Of a stretch of 5,278 bases of DNA, positions 1-5,278 are shown piece after piece. Origin of the DNA: Pseudomonadota bacterium (GTDB lineage Bacteria; Pseudomonadota; Gammaproteobacteria; Burkholderiales; Ferrovaceae); contig JAJZHV010000095.1 of NCBI GenBank assembly GCA_021804345.1, positions 1 through 5,278 of the forward strand. The letters are read 5' to 3'. Every line of letters begins with the position of its first letter. Within the stretch, counting starts at the first letter, position 1. A program made the position numbers and the translations under genes. The notes beneath the pieces are model-generated. The model saw only the letters and a program-made list of their open reading frames with translations, did not search any database and had not been told where the DNA came from.

Positions 1-385
1 GCTCTGGTCTGACACGCCCGGTGGGACGACTTGCCGGCGCATTACCACGCCCTTTGAGAGACCGTTCCATCCGGCGTTGACGCGCGGCAGAAGGGGGATC
101 TTGAACCACGCTGGCAAAAGATGCAGAAAATAGCGCATCTTCCACCCGCGCAGAAACCGATTCGCCATGCTTGCAGCCGCAGCTCGAGTCCCCTGAAGGG
201 GAAGCAGCTGAAACGGGGGCGTCGCCACGTGCGGCACGCCGTGCCTGGGTTGCACTGGGGGAAGCAGCACCCTTCCCTCCAGCTATGGCACTCTTCCCGT
301 TCAGGGAGAGTGCGCGTCGCCTGGCGAGAGCCGCTTCTCGTCCACTGAGACGCTCCCCCACGACGGTTGCAGTCGCTTCACTCAT
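1..385 (-). CDS. csoS2: Carboxysome assembly protein CsoS2, N-terminal part (cut by left edge)
   Basis: CsoS2 is the intrinsically disordered scaffold of alpha-carboxysomes. Its N-terminal repeats bind Rubisco, and its middle and C-terminal repeats bind the shell. The visible 128 residues start at ATG 385-383 and stay open to position 1. Residues 15-32 (GREAALARRRALSLNGKS) match the basic helical N-repeat of the family (ARRxALSxxGKxA). Residues 101-127 form a second repeat (RQRR, then KGRGNAPASRPTGRVRP), ending in the family's typical P-T/S-G-R-V-R/K. Between them lies a low-complexity Ala/Ser/Arg-rich stretch with a Cys pair (SCGCK, 68-72), as expected for this disordered protein. The start is supported by AAGGA nine bases upstream. 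The gene is divergent from cbbR and has no gene ahead of it in this window, although csoS2 usually follows cbbL-cbbS. Family motifs are seen; function is known from the family. The rest of the protein is not visible, so its length and CsoS2A/B frameshifting cannot be judged. Confidence 0.86.
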   Translation of the reverse strand, partial: MSEATATVVGERLSGREAALARRRALSLNGKSAIAGGKGAASPSATQARRAARGDAPVSAASPSGDSSCGCKHGESVSARVEDALFSASFASVVQDPPSAARQRRMERSLKGRGNAPASRPTGRVRPE

Positions 386-394
386 GATTTGTTT

Positions 395-399
395 TCCTT
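395..399 (-). promoter_or_regulatory. Ribosome binding site of csoS2
   Basis: On the minus strand AAGGA lies nine bases before ATG 385-383. This fixes the csoS2 start, which no annotation of plus-strand reading frames would show. Confidence 0.7.
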
Positions 400-465
400 G
401 ATGGCTTCAGCAGTTGAACATTAGGTCGCCACATCGGGCACCATAATGTCCTGCCCGTGTTGCCA

Positions 466-471
466 ACTATA
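466..471 (-). promoter_or_regulatory. Candidate -10 box for csoS2 operon
   Basis: On the minus strand TATAGT matches five of six bases of the TATAAT consensus. The hexamer 17 bases upstream is TTTTTA, a poor -35. A good -10 with a weak -35 fits an activator-dependent promoter. This is one short match in an AT-rich area, so it is tentative. Confidence 0.3.
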
Positions 472-518
472 GGGAGTAAGTTGCATAATAAAAAATGAAT
501 AATATTTATTATTTCCAT

Positions 519-545
519 TTAAATTACTTAATGGAACAAATTTAG
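519..545. promoter_or_regulatory. Candidate CbbR operator upstream of csoS2 and cbbR
   Basis: Two overlapping motifs are visible. TTA-N7-TAA (519-531) fits the TNA-N7/8-TNA pattern described for CbbR binding sites. CTTAAT-GGAACAA-ATTTAG (527-545) is an imperfect dyad with five of six arm pairs around a seven-base spacer, the geometry of a LysR-type site. Positions 520-539, read on the minus strand toward csoS2, match 16 of 20 bases of 2763-2782 upstream of dabB. TNA motifs occur often by chance in AT-rich DNA. The repeat of a longer element at a second promoter is the stronger argument. Confidence 0.45.
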
Positions 546-562
546 GGCATGGAACCTTCCTC

Positions 563-1513
563 ATGAATGTGACATTTCGCCAACTGAGGCTGCTGGAGGC
601 TGTGGCCCGCAATTCAAGTTTTACCCGCGCATCGAAGGAACTCCACCTGACCCAACCGGCCGTGTCGACCCAGATCAAGCAACTGGAAGAAGAAGTCGGC
701 ATGGCACTGTTCGAGCAAATCGGGAAGAAGATATTCCTGACAGAAGCCGGCAAGGAGATGTACGCCTTCAGCCGCAACATCGCCCAGCAATTCCGCGATA
801 TCGAATCCGTGATCGATGACATGAAAGGGGTGAAACGTGGGTCATTGGCCCTGACAGTCACAAGTACCGGCAAGTACTTTGCCCCTTACCTGCTAGCCGC
901 TTTTATCAACAGATATCCTGGAACCCAGGTCAATCTGTCCATCACCAACCGGGAAAAAGTAGTTCAGCAGTTGCACGAAAACATCCCTGACATGGTAATC
1001 ATGGGCACCCCCCCAGAAAATATGGAACTGGAAGCCCAGGCCTTCATGCAAAACCCGCTGGTGATCATTGCGCCCCCGGACCATCCATTGGTGGGCCATA
1101 GCCGCGTACCCCTTAGCCGCCTGGTGGAAGAAGACTTCATTCTGCGCGAACAGGGGTCGGGAACAAGAAATGCCACTGAACGTTTCTTTCAGCAACGTGA
1201 CATCAAGCTCAAATCCCCCATGGAAATGACCCGAAACGAGGCCATCAAGCATGCCGTCATCGCAGGGCTGGGGCTTGGTATCGTATCCCTGCACACACTG
1301 GAATTCGAACTTGCCTTGGACCGCATTGCCATCCTTAGCGTGGAGGGCTTTCCCATCATGAAGGAGTGGTACCTGGTATACCGCAGCGGCAAACGCGTGT
1401 CCCCTATCGCCCAGGCATTTCATGAATTTGTCCTGACTGAAGCGGAAAACATCATGAAGCACCCCCAACCCAAACCGATCATCCGGTCGCGCCGCCGCGT
1501 GACCCGTTCATAA
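563..1513 (+). CDS. cbbR: LysR-type transcriptional regulator of CO2 fixation, CbbR
   Basis: CbbR proteins are cytoplasmic LysR-type regulators that activate cbb (Calvin cycle) and carboxysome operons in response to metabolites such as NADPH, RuBP or PEP. The 316 residues have the usual family length. Residues 2-61 are the winged helix-turn-helix, with [20 protein letters not shown] (20-39) and the CbbR-like ending [18 protein letters not shown] linker helix follows (about 62-90), then the periplasmic-binding-protein-like effector domain (about 93-295) with the loop REQGSGTR (195-202) and the helix [18 protein letters not shown] (225-242). The tail 301-316 is short and Arg-rich. The gene faces away from csoS2 and is followed after 23 bases by pgk, so the two are probably co-transcribed. 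LysR proteins usually control the divergent neighbour and themselves. Domain content is clear. The CbbR subtype rests on N-terminal similarity plus carboxysome context. Its effector cannot be read from the sequence. Confidence 0.88.
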   Translation: MNVTFRQLRLLEAVARNSSFTRASKELHLTQPAVSTQIKQLEEEVGMALFEQIGKKIFLTEAGKEMYAFSRNIAQQFRDIESVIDDMKGVKRGSLALTVTSTGKYFAPYLLAAFINRYPGTQVNLSITNREKVVQQLHENIPDMVIMGTPPENMELEAQAFMQNPLVIIAPPDHPLVGHSRVPLSRLVEEDFILREQGSGTRNATERFFQQRDIKLKSPMEMTRNEAIKHAVIAGLGLGIVSLHTLEFELALDRIAILSVEGFPIMKEWYLVYRSGKRVSPIAQAFHEFVLTEAENIMKHPQPKPIIRSRRRVTRS

Positions 1514-1520
1514 TCCAGTC

Positions 1521-1527
1521 GAGAGGA
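1521..1527 (+). promoter_or_regulatory. Ribosome binding site of pgk
   Basis: GAGAGGA lies nine bases before GTG 1537. It sits inside the 23-base gap after the cbbR stop and supports the GTG start, which gives the family-typical N-terminus leading to [11 protein letters not shown]. Confidence 0.7.
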
Positions 1528-1536
1528 AGTCCGACC

Positions 1537-2718
1537 GTGTCCTTCATCCAAGTCACCAGCCTTCCCCTGCAGGGCAAGCGTGTTTTTGTCCGCGCCGACC
1601 TCAACGTGCCCATGAAAAATGGCGAAATCACCTCCGACGCAAGAATTTCCGCCTCCATGGACACGCTTCTTTACTGCCTTGCCCAAGGGGCAAAAGTCAT
1701 GGTCACATCCCATCTGGGCCGACCTACCGAAGGGCAGTTCAACGAAGAAGACTCTTTGAAGCCCGTTGCGGACAACATCTCACAAGGTCTGGGGAAATCT
1801 GTCCGCCTGGTTCGCAACTGGGTCAACGGCTCCTTCTCTGTGGCCGATGGGGAGCTTGTGGTACTGGAAAACTGTCGTTTCAATACGGGTGAAAGCACCA
1901 ACTCAGAAGCACTTTCCCGTAAGTATGCATCCCTTTGTGATGTATTCGTGATGGATGCCTTCGGCACTGCCCACCGAGCAGAAGCCTCAACCAGTGGAAT
2001 TGCCAGATTTGCAGCCATGGCCTGCGCCGGTCTGCTTGTCACGAGAGAACTGGAAGCGCTTAGCAAGGCACTGGCAAATCCCGCACGTCCCTTGGTAGCC
2101 ATCGTTGGTGGATCAAAAGTATCCACCAAGCTGTCATTGCTGGAAACATTGTCCGACAGGGTTGATCAATTGATCGTAGGCGGTGGGATCGCCAATACCT
2201 TCCTGGCTGCGACAGGATTGAAGATTGGTCGCTCCCTGTGCGAGCCCGCACTGATTCCCGATGCCAGGCGGATCATGGACAAAATGGCCAGAAACGGAAT
2301 CTTGATTCCACTGCCCACTGACGTCATGGTGGGCAAACGTCCCGATCAAGCTGAGCCCGCCATTCTCAAGGATGTACGCCTGCTAGCCGAGAATGACATG
2401 ATTCTCGACATCGGCCCCGATAGCGCCCGAACCTTGGCTGACCATATCCAGAAGGCAGGTACCGTGGTCTGGAACGGGCCAGTGGGCGTGTTCGAGCTCG
2501 ACCCGTTCGGAGAAGGTACACGAGTGCTGGCCAACGCCATTGCCAACACCACCGCCTTTACGCTGGCTGGGGGAGGCGATACCATCGCCGCGATCCAGAA
2601 ATACGGCATCCAGAACAAAGTGTCTTACATTTCAACCGCAGGTGGCGCTTTTCTGGAATACATGGAAGGCAAGGCCCTTCCCGCCATTACTGCCCTCGAA
2701 CAACGCGCCATACCCTAA
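1537..2718 (+). CDS. pgk: Phosphoglycerate kinase
   Basis: This cytoplasmic enzyme converts 3-phosphoglycerate and ATP to 1,3-bisphosphoglycerate, the step after Rubisco in the Calvin cycle, and runs in reverse in glycolysis. At 393 residues it is full length. The N-domain has RADLNVP (19-25), SHLGRP (58-63), the substrate arginines in ENCRFNTGE (111-119) and [12 protein letters not shown] (140-151), and the nucleotide-linked lysines in GGSKVSTK (191-198). The C-domain has [10 protein letters not shown] (214-223), DIGPDSA (291-297), WNGPVGVFE (312-320), AGGGDT (344-349) and [15 protein letters not shown] (365-379). All key motifs are intact, so an active enzyme is expected. It starts with GTG. 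In many proteobacteria pgk lies with gap and pyk; here it lies between cbbR and dabB, which points to a Calvin-cycle role, possibly a second isozyme. Whether another pgk exists cannot be seen. Identity is certain; the autotrophic specialisation is inferred from context. Confidence 0.97.
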   Translation: MSFIQVTSLPLQGKRVFVRADLNVPMKNGEITSDARISASMDTLLYCLAQGAKVMVTSHLGRPTEGQFNEEDSLKPVADNISQGLGKSVRLVRNWVNGSFSVADGELVVLENCRFNTGESTNSEALSRKYASLCDVFVMDAFGTAHRAEASTSGIARFAAMACAGLLVTRELEALSKALANPARPLVAIVGGSKVSTKLSLLETLSDRVDQLIVGGGIANTFLAATGLKIGRSLCEPALIPDARRIMDKMARNGILIPLPTDVMVGKRPDQAEPAILKDVRLLAENDMILDIGPDSARTLADHIQKAGTVVWNGPVGVFELDPFGEGTRVLANAIANTTAFTLAGGGDTIAAIQKYGIQNKVSYISTAGGAFLEYMEGKALPAITALEQRAIP

Positions 2719-2757
2719 TCAATCTTCCTGAGCCTCCCCCTCAATATATTGGATTTG

Positions 2758-2776
2758 ATTTATTGTTCCCATAAAT
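2758..2776. promoter_or_regulatory. Candidate LysR-type (CbbR) operator upstream of dabB
   Basis: ATTTAT-TGTTCCC-ATAAAT is a perfect inverted repeat with six-base arms and a seven-base spacer. It contains the T-N11-A core (T2761, A2773) of LysR-type binding sites. It overlaps the 20-base element 2763-2782 shared with the csoS2 control region. The symmetry is seen directly. Binding by the CbbR encoded next door is inference. Confidence 0.5.
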
Positions 2777-2798
2777 AATTAAGACTGTTTTTTATGGG
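2768..2798 (+). terminator. Hairpin after pgk, possible intrinsic terminator
   Basis: CCCATAAA (2768-2775) pairs perfectly with TTTATGGG (2791-2798), leaving a 15-base loop in which a few more A-T pairs can form. TTTT follows directly (2799-2802). Placed 49 bases after the pgk stop, it could end the cbbR-pgk transcript. The stem is short and AT-rich, the loop is large and the T-run short, so termination would be weak. Its left arm overlaps the dyad 2758-2776, so it may instead be part of a compound operator. Confidence 0.4.
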
Positions 2799-2921
2799 TT
2801 TTAGATCATAGGATTGAGACAAAGAAGGGGTATTTCGCTACTGAACAGACCCCAAGGCCCGAAACATAGGGCACTGATCGACTCGAATCCAGACATCCCA
2901 CGCGGGTTGCCCGGGTGTTAC

Positions 2922-2925
2922 AGGA
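2922..2925 (+). promoter_or_regulatory. Ribosome binding site of dabB
   Basis: AGGA eleven bases before ATG 2937 favours this start over the in-frame TTG at 2814. The upstream stretch would add 41 polar residues ahead of the first membrane helix, which is unusual for this family. Confidence 0.5.
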
Positions 2926-2936
2926 AAAACGACGAC

Positions 2937-4616
2937 ATGGATAAATTGACGGCCCTTCTTCCGGCCATGCCGCTGCTTTCTGCCGTACTGGTGGGCCTAT
3001 CGGCCAGGCGACTGGGGCGGAGCACTGCGCGCCTGAGCGTCACATTCAGCGCCATCAATGTGCTGTGCTTCATCACGCTCTTTGCCATGTACTTTTCATC
3101 TCCCCACCCCCACTGGGTTTCATTCGGTCCAGCCTGGGGCAGCCTGTACCTCGACCCGCTCTCGGCCATCATGGGCCTCACCGTTGCAGCCATCAGCCTG
3201 GCAGTCCACGTCTATTCCATCAGGTACATGGCGGAGGAACCCGGTTATGCCCGCTTCTTTGCCCTTCTGGACCTCATGACCGCCACCATATTGCTGATGG
3301 TGACTGCCGGCGATCTCATCACTCTGGTGATAGCGTGGCACCTCGTGGGTGTACTGCTTTACTTTCTTCTGGGGCACGATTCGCAACGGGTCACTGCACA
3401 GCGCTATGCCTTCTGGACATTCATCACTTACCGGTTGGGCGATTTTCCACTCCTGATTGCAGCCATTCTGCTTTACCAGAACTATGGCACCGTTTCCCTT
3501 CCAGTCCTGTTTGAACGAATCACTGCCGCCCCTGATGCCCACGCGGTACTGGGCCTACCCCTGACCACAGTCACCGGCCTCCTGATTGCCCTCGCCGCCT
3601 TCGCACGCTCAGCTCAGTTTCCATTGCACATCTGGCTACCGTACACCATGGAAGGACCAACGCCGGTTTCCGCATTGATGCACGCGGGCATCGTCAATGC
3701 CGGCGGTTTCATTTTCAATCGTTTTGCCCCTGTATTCATGCACGCCAGCGAAGCGCTGCACCTGACCTGCATTGTGGGTCTGGTGACAGCCATACTTGGT
3801 TCCGTCCTAATGCTGACCCAGAATGACGTCAAAAAGTCACTGGGTTACTCCACCATGGGGCAAATGGGTTTCATGTTCGTGGAATGTGGGGTGGGCGCTT
3901 TTTCCCTGGCCATCTATCACCTGATTGCGCACGGTTTGTTCAAGGGTACCCTGTTTCTCGGCGCAGGCGGCGTGATCAGCAACGCGCGAAAGCACGATGG
4001 CATCCCACATGACGAGGTCTACACCTTCGTAGTAGAACGCAAGCCGGTCACATCCCGCCTGCCTTGGGTCATGGCAGCCGCCATCACCGTCGTGGTCCCA
4101 CTGCTGGTGCTCGGATTGTCCCACTGGCTGGTTGGCGGCCTGCTCGTAGGCCAGCAGGGGGCCATCATCCTCCTCTTTTTTGGATGGGTCACCGGAGCAC
4201 AACTCCTGTTTGCCACCTATCGCCTAAGCGTCGAGAGTCCCTGGCGCCTGATGGCCATGATCATCCTTTCTCTGGTCATTGTGGTGGCAGGCTATACAGT
4301 CATCGAACATGCCTTTGATCTCCTTCTCTACCCTGACCGCACGATGAGCCAAATGGTCTATGCTGCTGCCAGCATCCCCTTGGCCACCTTTGAAGTCGTC
4401 GTGGTGATTCTCTCTCTGGCCATAGTACTGGGATGGCTGGCCACCTACTACACCACAGCCAATGGCCGTTCCGGTAATGAAAACACCTCGCCCTTCAGGC
4501 TGGCTTTCTACTCCCTGATCACTCGCGAGCTGTACGTTTCTGACGTGTATGCCTGGATAGCACAATCGATTCTGGGATTGTCCAAACAGCTGAACATCTG
4601 GTCGAGGTGGGTCTGA
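2937..4616 (+). CDS. dabB: NuoL-like proton-conducting subunit of an inorganic carbon accumulation (DAB) complex, DabB
   Basis: DabB belongs to the NuoL/Mrp antiporter-like family. With the zinc protein DabA (DUF2309) it forms a membrane complex that couples ion flow to conversion of CO2 to bicarbonate in the cytoplasm. The 559 residues from ATG 2937 are nearly all hydrophobic helices. The family core is clear: YRLGDFPL (165-172), ARSAQFPLHIWLPYTMEGPTPVSALMHAGIVNAGG (223-257), DVKKSLGYSTMGQMGFM (297-313) and HLIAHGLFKGTLFLGAGG (328-345). Residues matching E. coli NuoL H254, K305, H334, H338 and K342 are kept (H249, K299, H328, H332, K336). The TM5 glutamate (E144) is His135, and K229 is Arg224. 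It lacks the long lateral helix of respiratory NuoL and the SxxTAGFFSKD segment. It is shorter than NuoL (about 610) and not in a nuo operon. Next to csoS2 and cbbR it is best called DabB. An Mrp or hydrogenase-type subunit is less likely. DabA itself is not seen here. Confidence 0.83.
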   Translation: MDKLTALLPAMPLLSAVLVGLSARRLGRSTARLSVTFSAINVLCFITLFAMYFSSPHPHWVSFGPAWGSLYLDPLSAIMGLTVAAISLAVHVYSIRYMAEEPGYARFFALLDLMTATILLMVTAGDLITLVIAWHLVGVLLYFLLGHDSQRVTAQRYAFWTFITYRLGDFPLLIAAILLYQNYGTVSLPVLFERITAAPDAHAVLGLPLTTVTGLLIALAAFARSAQFPLHIWLPYTMEGPTPVSALMHAGIVNAGGFIFNRFAPVFMHASEALHLTCIVGLVTAILGSVLMLTQNDVKKSLGYSTMGQMGFMFVECGVGAFSLAIYHLIAHGLFKGTLFLGAGGVISNARKHDGIPHDEVYTFVVERKPVTSRLPWVMAAAITVVVPLLVLGLSHWLVGGLLVGQQGAIILLFFGWVTGAQLLFATYRLSVESPWRLMAMIILSLVIVVAGYTVIEHAFDLLLYPDRTMSQMVYAAASIPLATFEVVVVILSLAIVLGWLATYYTTANGRSGNENTSPFRLAFYSLITRELYVSDVYAWIAQSILGLSKQLNIWSRWV

Positions 4617-5278
4617 TGGGTATGCTTGCCACTGCAGGATTATTTCTGCCTCTCTTCCCCTTGAGCATGGTTTTCAACCTGCTTGCGAAAAAACTTCACC
4701 ATTCCTGGGTACGCTGCAGTTTTCTGCTTCTGTGGCCCCATGTGGGGGTTTTCCTGACATCGGCCGCACACGTCAAGATCCCTGAAATCGTGGTGGTCTG
4801 GGCCATGCTCACCTCCTCTATATATGCATTGCGCTTGTTGACCATTCGTGACCTGGGCCTATGGTCCGCATTCTTGGTCACTTCCTCATCTGCTCTTTCC
4901 TGGATTCTTCTGGCCCATGGCACAGACGAGCCTACTGTGCATCTGTTTCTCGTCTGGACCACCTTTCCCGCAGGGGTACTCACACTGCTTGCTGAACCAT
5001 TGTCCCGACGATTCGGCTCATCTTACGCTGGCTTACATGGCGGACTCGCTGCAAGCCTGCCACGGCTTTCACTAATGCTCGTGACCACCACGCTAGCCGC
5101 CATAGCCACTCCTCCATTTCCGGGTTTCTTTGCGCTGTTGGGACTATTGCGAACGTCAGCAGAGTGGCCCGTCATCACCCTGCTGACGCTAGTCTGGATC
5201 ATCTGGAGCTGGGCAGCAGCCAGGATGATCCAGGGTTTTCTGGCGGGAACCCCTGCCAATCGGGTGTTCAATGATATG
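4616..5278 (+). CDS. Membrane protein resembling the C-terminal core of NuoM/NuoL subunits (cut by right edge)
   Basis: This reading frame begins with ATG 4616-4618, overlapping the dabB stop by one base (TGATG). It is open to the window end, giving 221 residues. About seven hydrophobic segments are visible: roughly 3-23, 33-50, 57-75, 81-100, 109-126, 151-178 and 184-205. The first 135 residues have no motif that I recognise. Residues 139-178 (GLHGGLAASLPRLSLMLVTT, then LAAIATPPFPGFFALLGLL) resemble the GGL...P...P.GF block before helix 12 of NuoL/NuoM, and RMIQGFLAGTP (203-213) resembles the conserved end of the next helix. The upstream half-channel motifs (TM5 glutamate, GPTPVSALxH) are absent, and the usual GFFSKD lysine is replaced by Ala/Leu. 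The tight overlap means translation coupled to dabB, so it probably works in the same complex. I infer an accessory membrane subunit of the carbon transporter; its function is not known to me. Confidence 0.72.
   Translation, partial: MGMLATAGLFLPLFPLSMVFNLLAKKLHHSWVRCSFLLLWPHVGVFLTSAAHVKIPEIVVVWAMLTSSIYALRLLTIRDLGLWSAFLVTSSSALSWILLAHGTDEPTVHLFLVWTTFPAGVLTLLAEPLSRRFGSSYAGLHGGLAASLPRLSLMLVTTTLAAIATPPFPGFFALLGLLRTSAEWPVITLLTLVWIIWSWAAARMIQGFLAGTPANRVFNDM

Larger units (their letters stand above)
386..562. promoter_or_regulatory. Divergent csoS2/cbbR control region with AT-rich core
   Basis: These 177 bases separate csoS2 (minus) from cbbR (plus) and must hold both promoters. The stretch from about 484 to 545 is strongly AT-rich, unlike the flanking genes. 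It contains an inverted repeat AATAAT-N4-ATTATT (498-513) and candidate CbbR operator motifs listed separately. A GGAA at 551-554, eight bases before ATG 563, is the best ribosome site for cbbR. A TATTAT (507-512) could be a cbbR -10 box, but no good -35 lies at the right distance. Divergent control by a LysR-type regulator next to its own gene is the classic arrangement of this family. The assignment to CbbR is inference. Confidence 0.65.
2719..2936. promoter_or_regulatory. AT-rich control region between pgk and dabB
   Basis: These 218 bases hold no gene. Their first part (about 2741-2810) is AT-rich and carries the dyad and hairpin listed separately. The second part (2814-2936) is GC-richer and probably an untranslated leader of the dabB operon. 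TTGAGA (2814-2819) would be a good -35, but the hexamer 17 bases on, GCTACT (2837-2842), is a poor -10, so the promoter is uncertain. The gap is much longer than the other gaps of this gene row, which suggests that dabB starts a separate transcription unit. Confidence 0.55.

Noticed and set aside
121..401. Two small plus-strand frames (121-348 and 171-401)
   Set aside because: They lie antisense to the csoS2 N-terminus, have no family motifs and show Arg/Ser-rich composition typical of a shadow frame.
421..1468. Minus-strand frames of 150 and 191 residues opposite cbbR
   Set aside because: They overlap the well-supported cbbR. The 150-residue frame starts inside cbbR and runs into the AT-rich gap; neither shows recognisable domains.
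2898..2915. CCC-ACGC-GGG and CCCGGG palindromes in the dabB leader as a possible riboswitch
   Set aside because: The stems are only three bases long and no known riboswitch core is recognisable.
2814..2936. Upstream extension of dabB from TTG 2814 (41 extra residues)
   Set aside because: The extension is polar and unlike any NuoL-family N-terminus. ATG 2937 has AGGA upstream and starts directly before the first membrane helix.
3065..3542. Plus and minus frames of about 140-150 residues inside dabB
   Set aside because: The plus frame is His/Pro/Ser-rich and the minus frame Gly/Gln-rich. Both are out-of-frame readings of conserved membrane helices in dabB.
1..5278. tRNA, rRNA, CRISPR arrays, insertion sequences
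   Set aside because: No cloverleaf, ribosomal segment, regularly spaced direct repeats or transposase motifs were seen. The genes fill almost the whole window.

Overview
This window looks like part of a CO2-concentrating and CO2-fixing locus of a chemolithoautotrophic proteobacterium. Two cues support this: the start of the alpha-carboxysome scaffold gene csoS2 at the left edge, and a CbbR-type regulator facing away from it. The phosphoglycerate kinase is of the proteobacterial type, with a STAGGAFLE ending that I associate with betaproteobacteria. The codon use is moderately GC-rich and broken by two very AT-rich intergenic islands. An iron- or sulfur-oxidising beta- or gammaproteobacterium (for example Ferrovum-, Thiobacillus- or Acidithiobacillus-like) would fit, but the genus cannot be settled from the sequence.

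Layout. Positions 1-385 on the minus strand hold the first 128 codons of csoS2, which runs off the left edge. Positions 386-562 are a divergent control region with an AT-rich core, candidate CbbR operator motifs and a csoS2 promoter candidate. On the plus strand follow cbbR (563-1513) and, after 23 bases, pgk (1537-2718). A 218-base AT-rich gap (2719-2936) carries a perfect operator-like dyad and an overlapping hairpin. Next is a NuoL-like membrane subunit best called dabB (2937-4616). Its stop codon overlaps the start of a further membrane gene (4616 to the right edge, incomplete) that resembles only the C-terminal core of NuoM/NuoL-type antiporter subunits.

How it fits together. CbbR would sense the metabolic state and control the divergent carboxysome operon, its own cbbR-pgk unit and probably the dabB operon. 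Carboxysomes concentrate CO2 around Rubisco and are assembled through CsoS2. Pgk phosphorylates the 3-phosphoglycerate made by Rubisco. DabB, normally with its partner DabA (DUF2309), energises cytoplasmic bicarbonate accumulation. DabA is not in the window; I expect it just beyond the right edge.

The three most interesting points are: (1) a 20-base element (16/20 identical) found upstream of both csoS2 and dabB, in the same orientation and at similar distance, which suggests a shared operator; (2) a cut-down NuoM-like protein inserted directly after dabB; and (3) csoS2 placed first in its operon with no cbbLS ahead of it, with an N-terminal domain that appears compact. No RNA genes, mobile elements or CRISPR arrays were seen.
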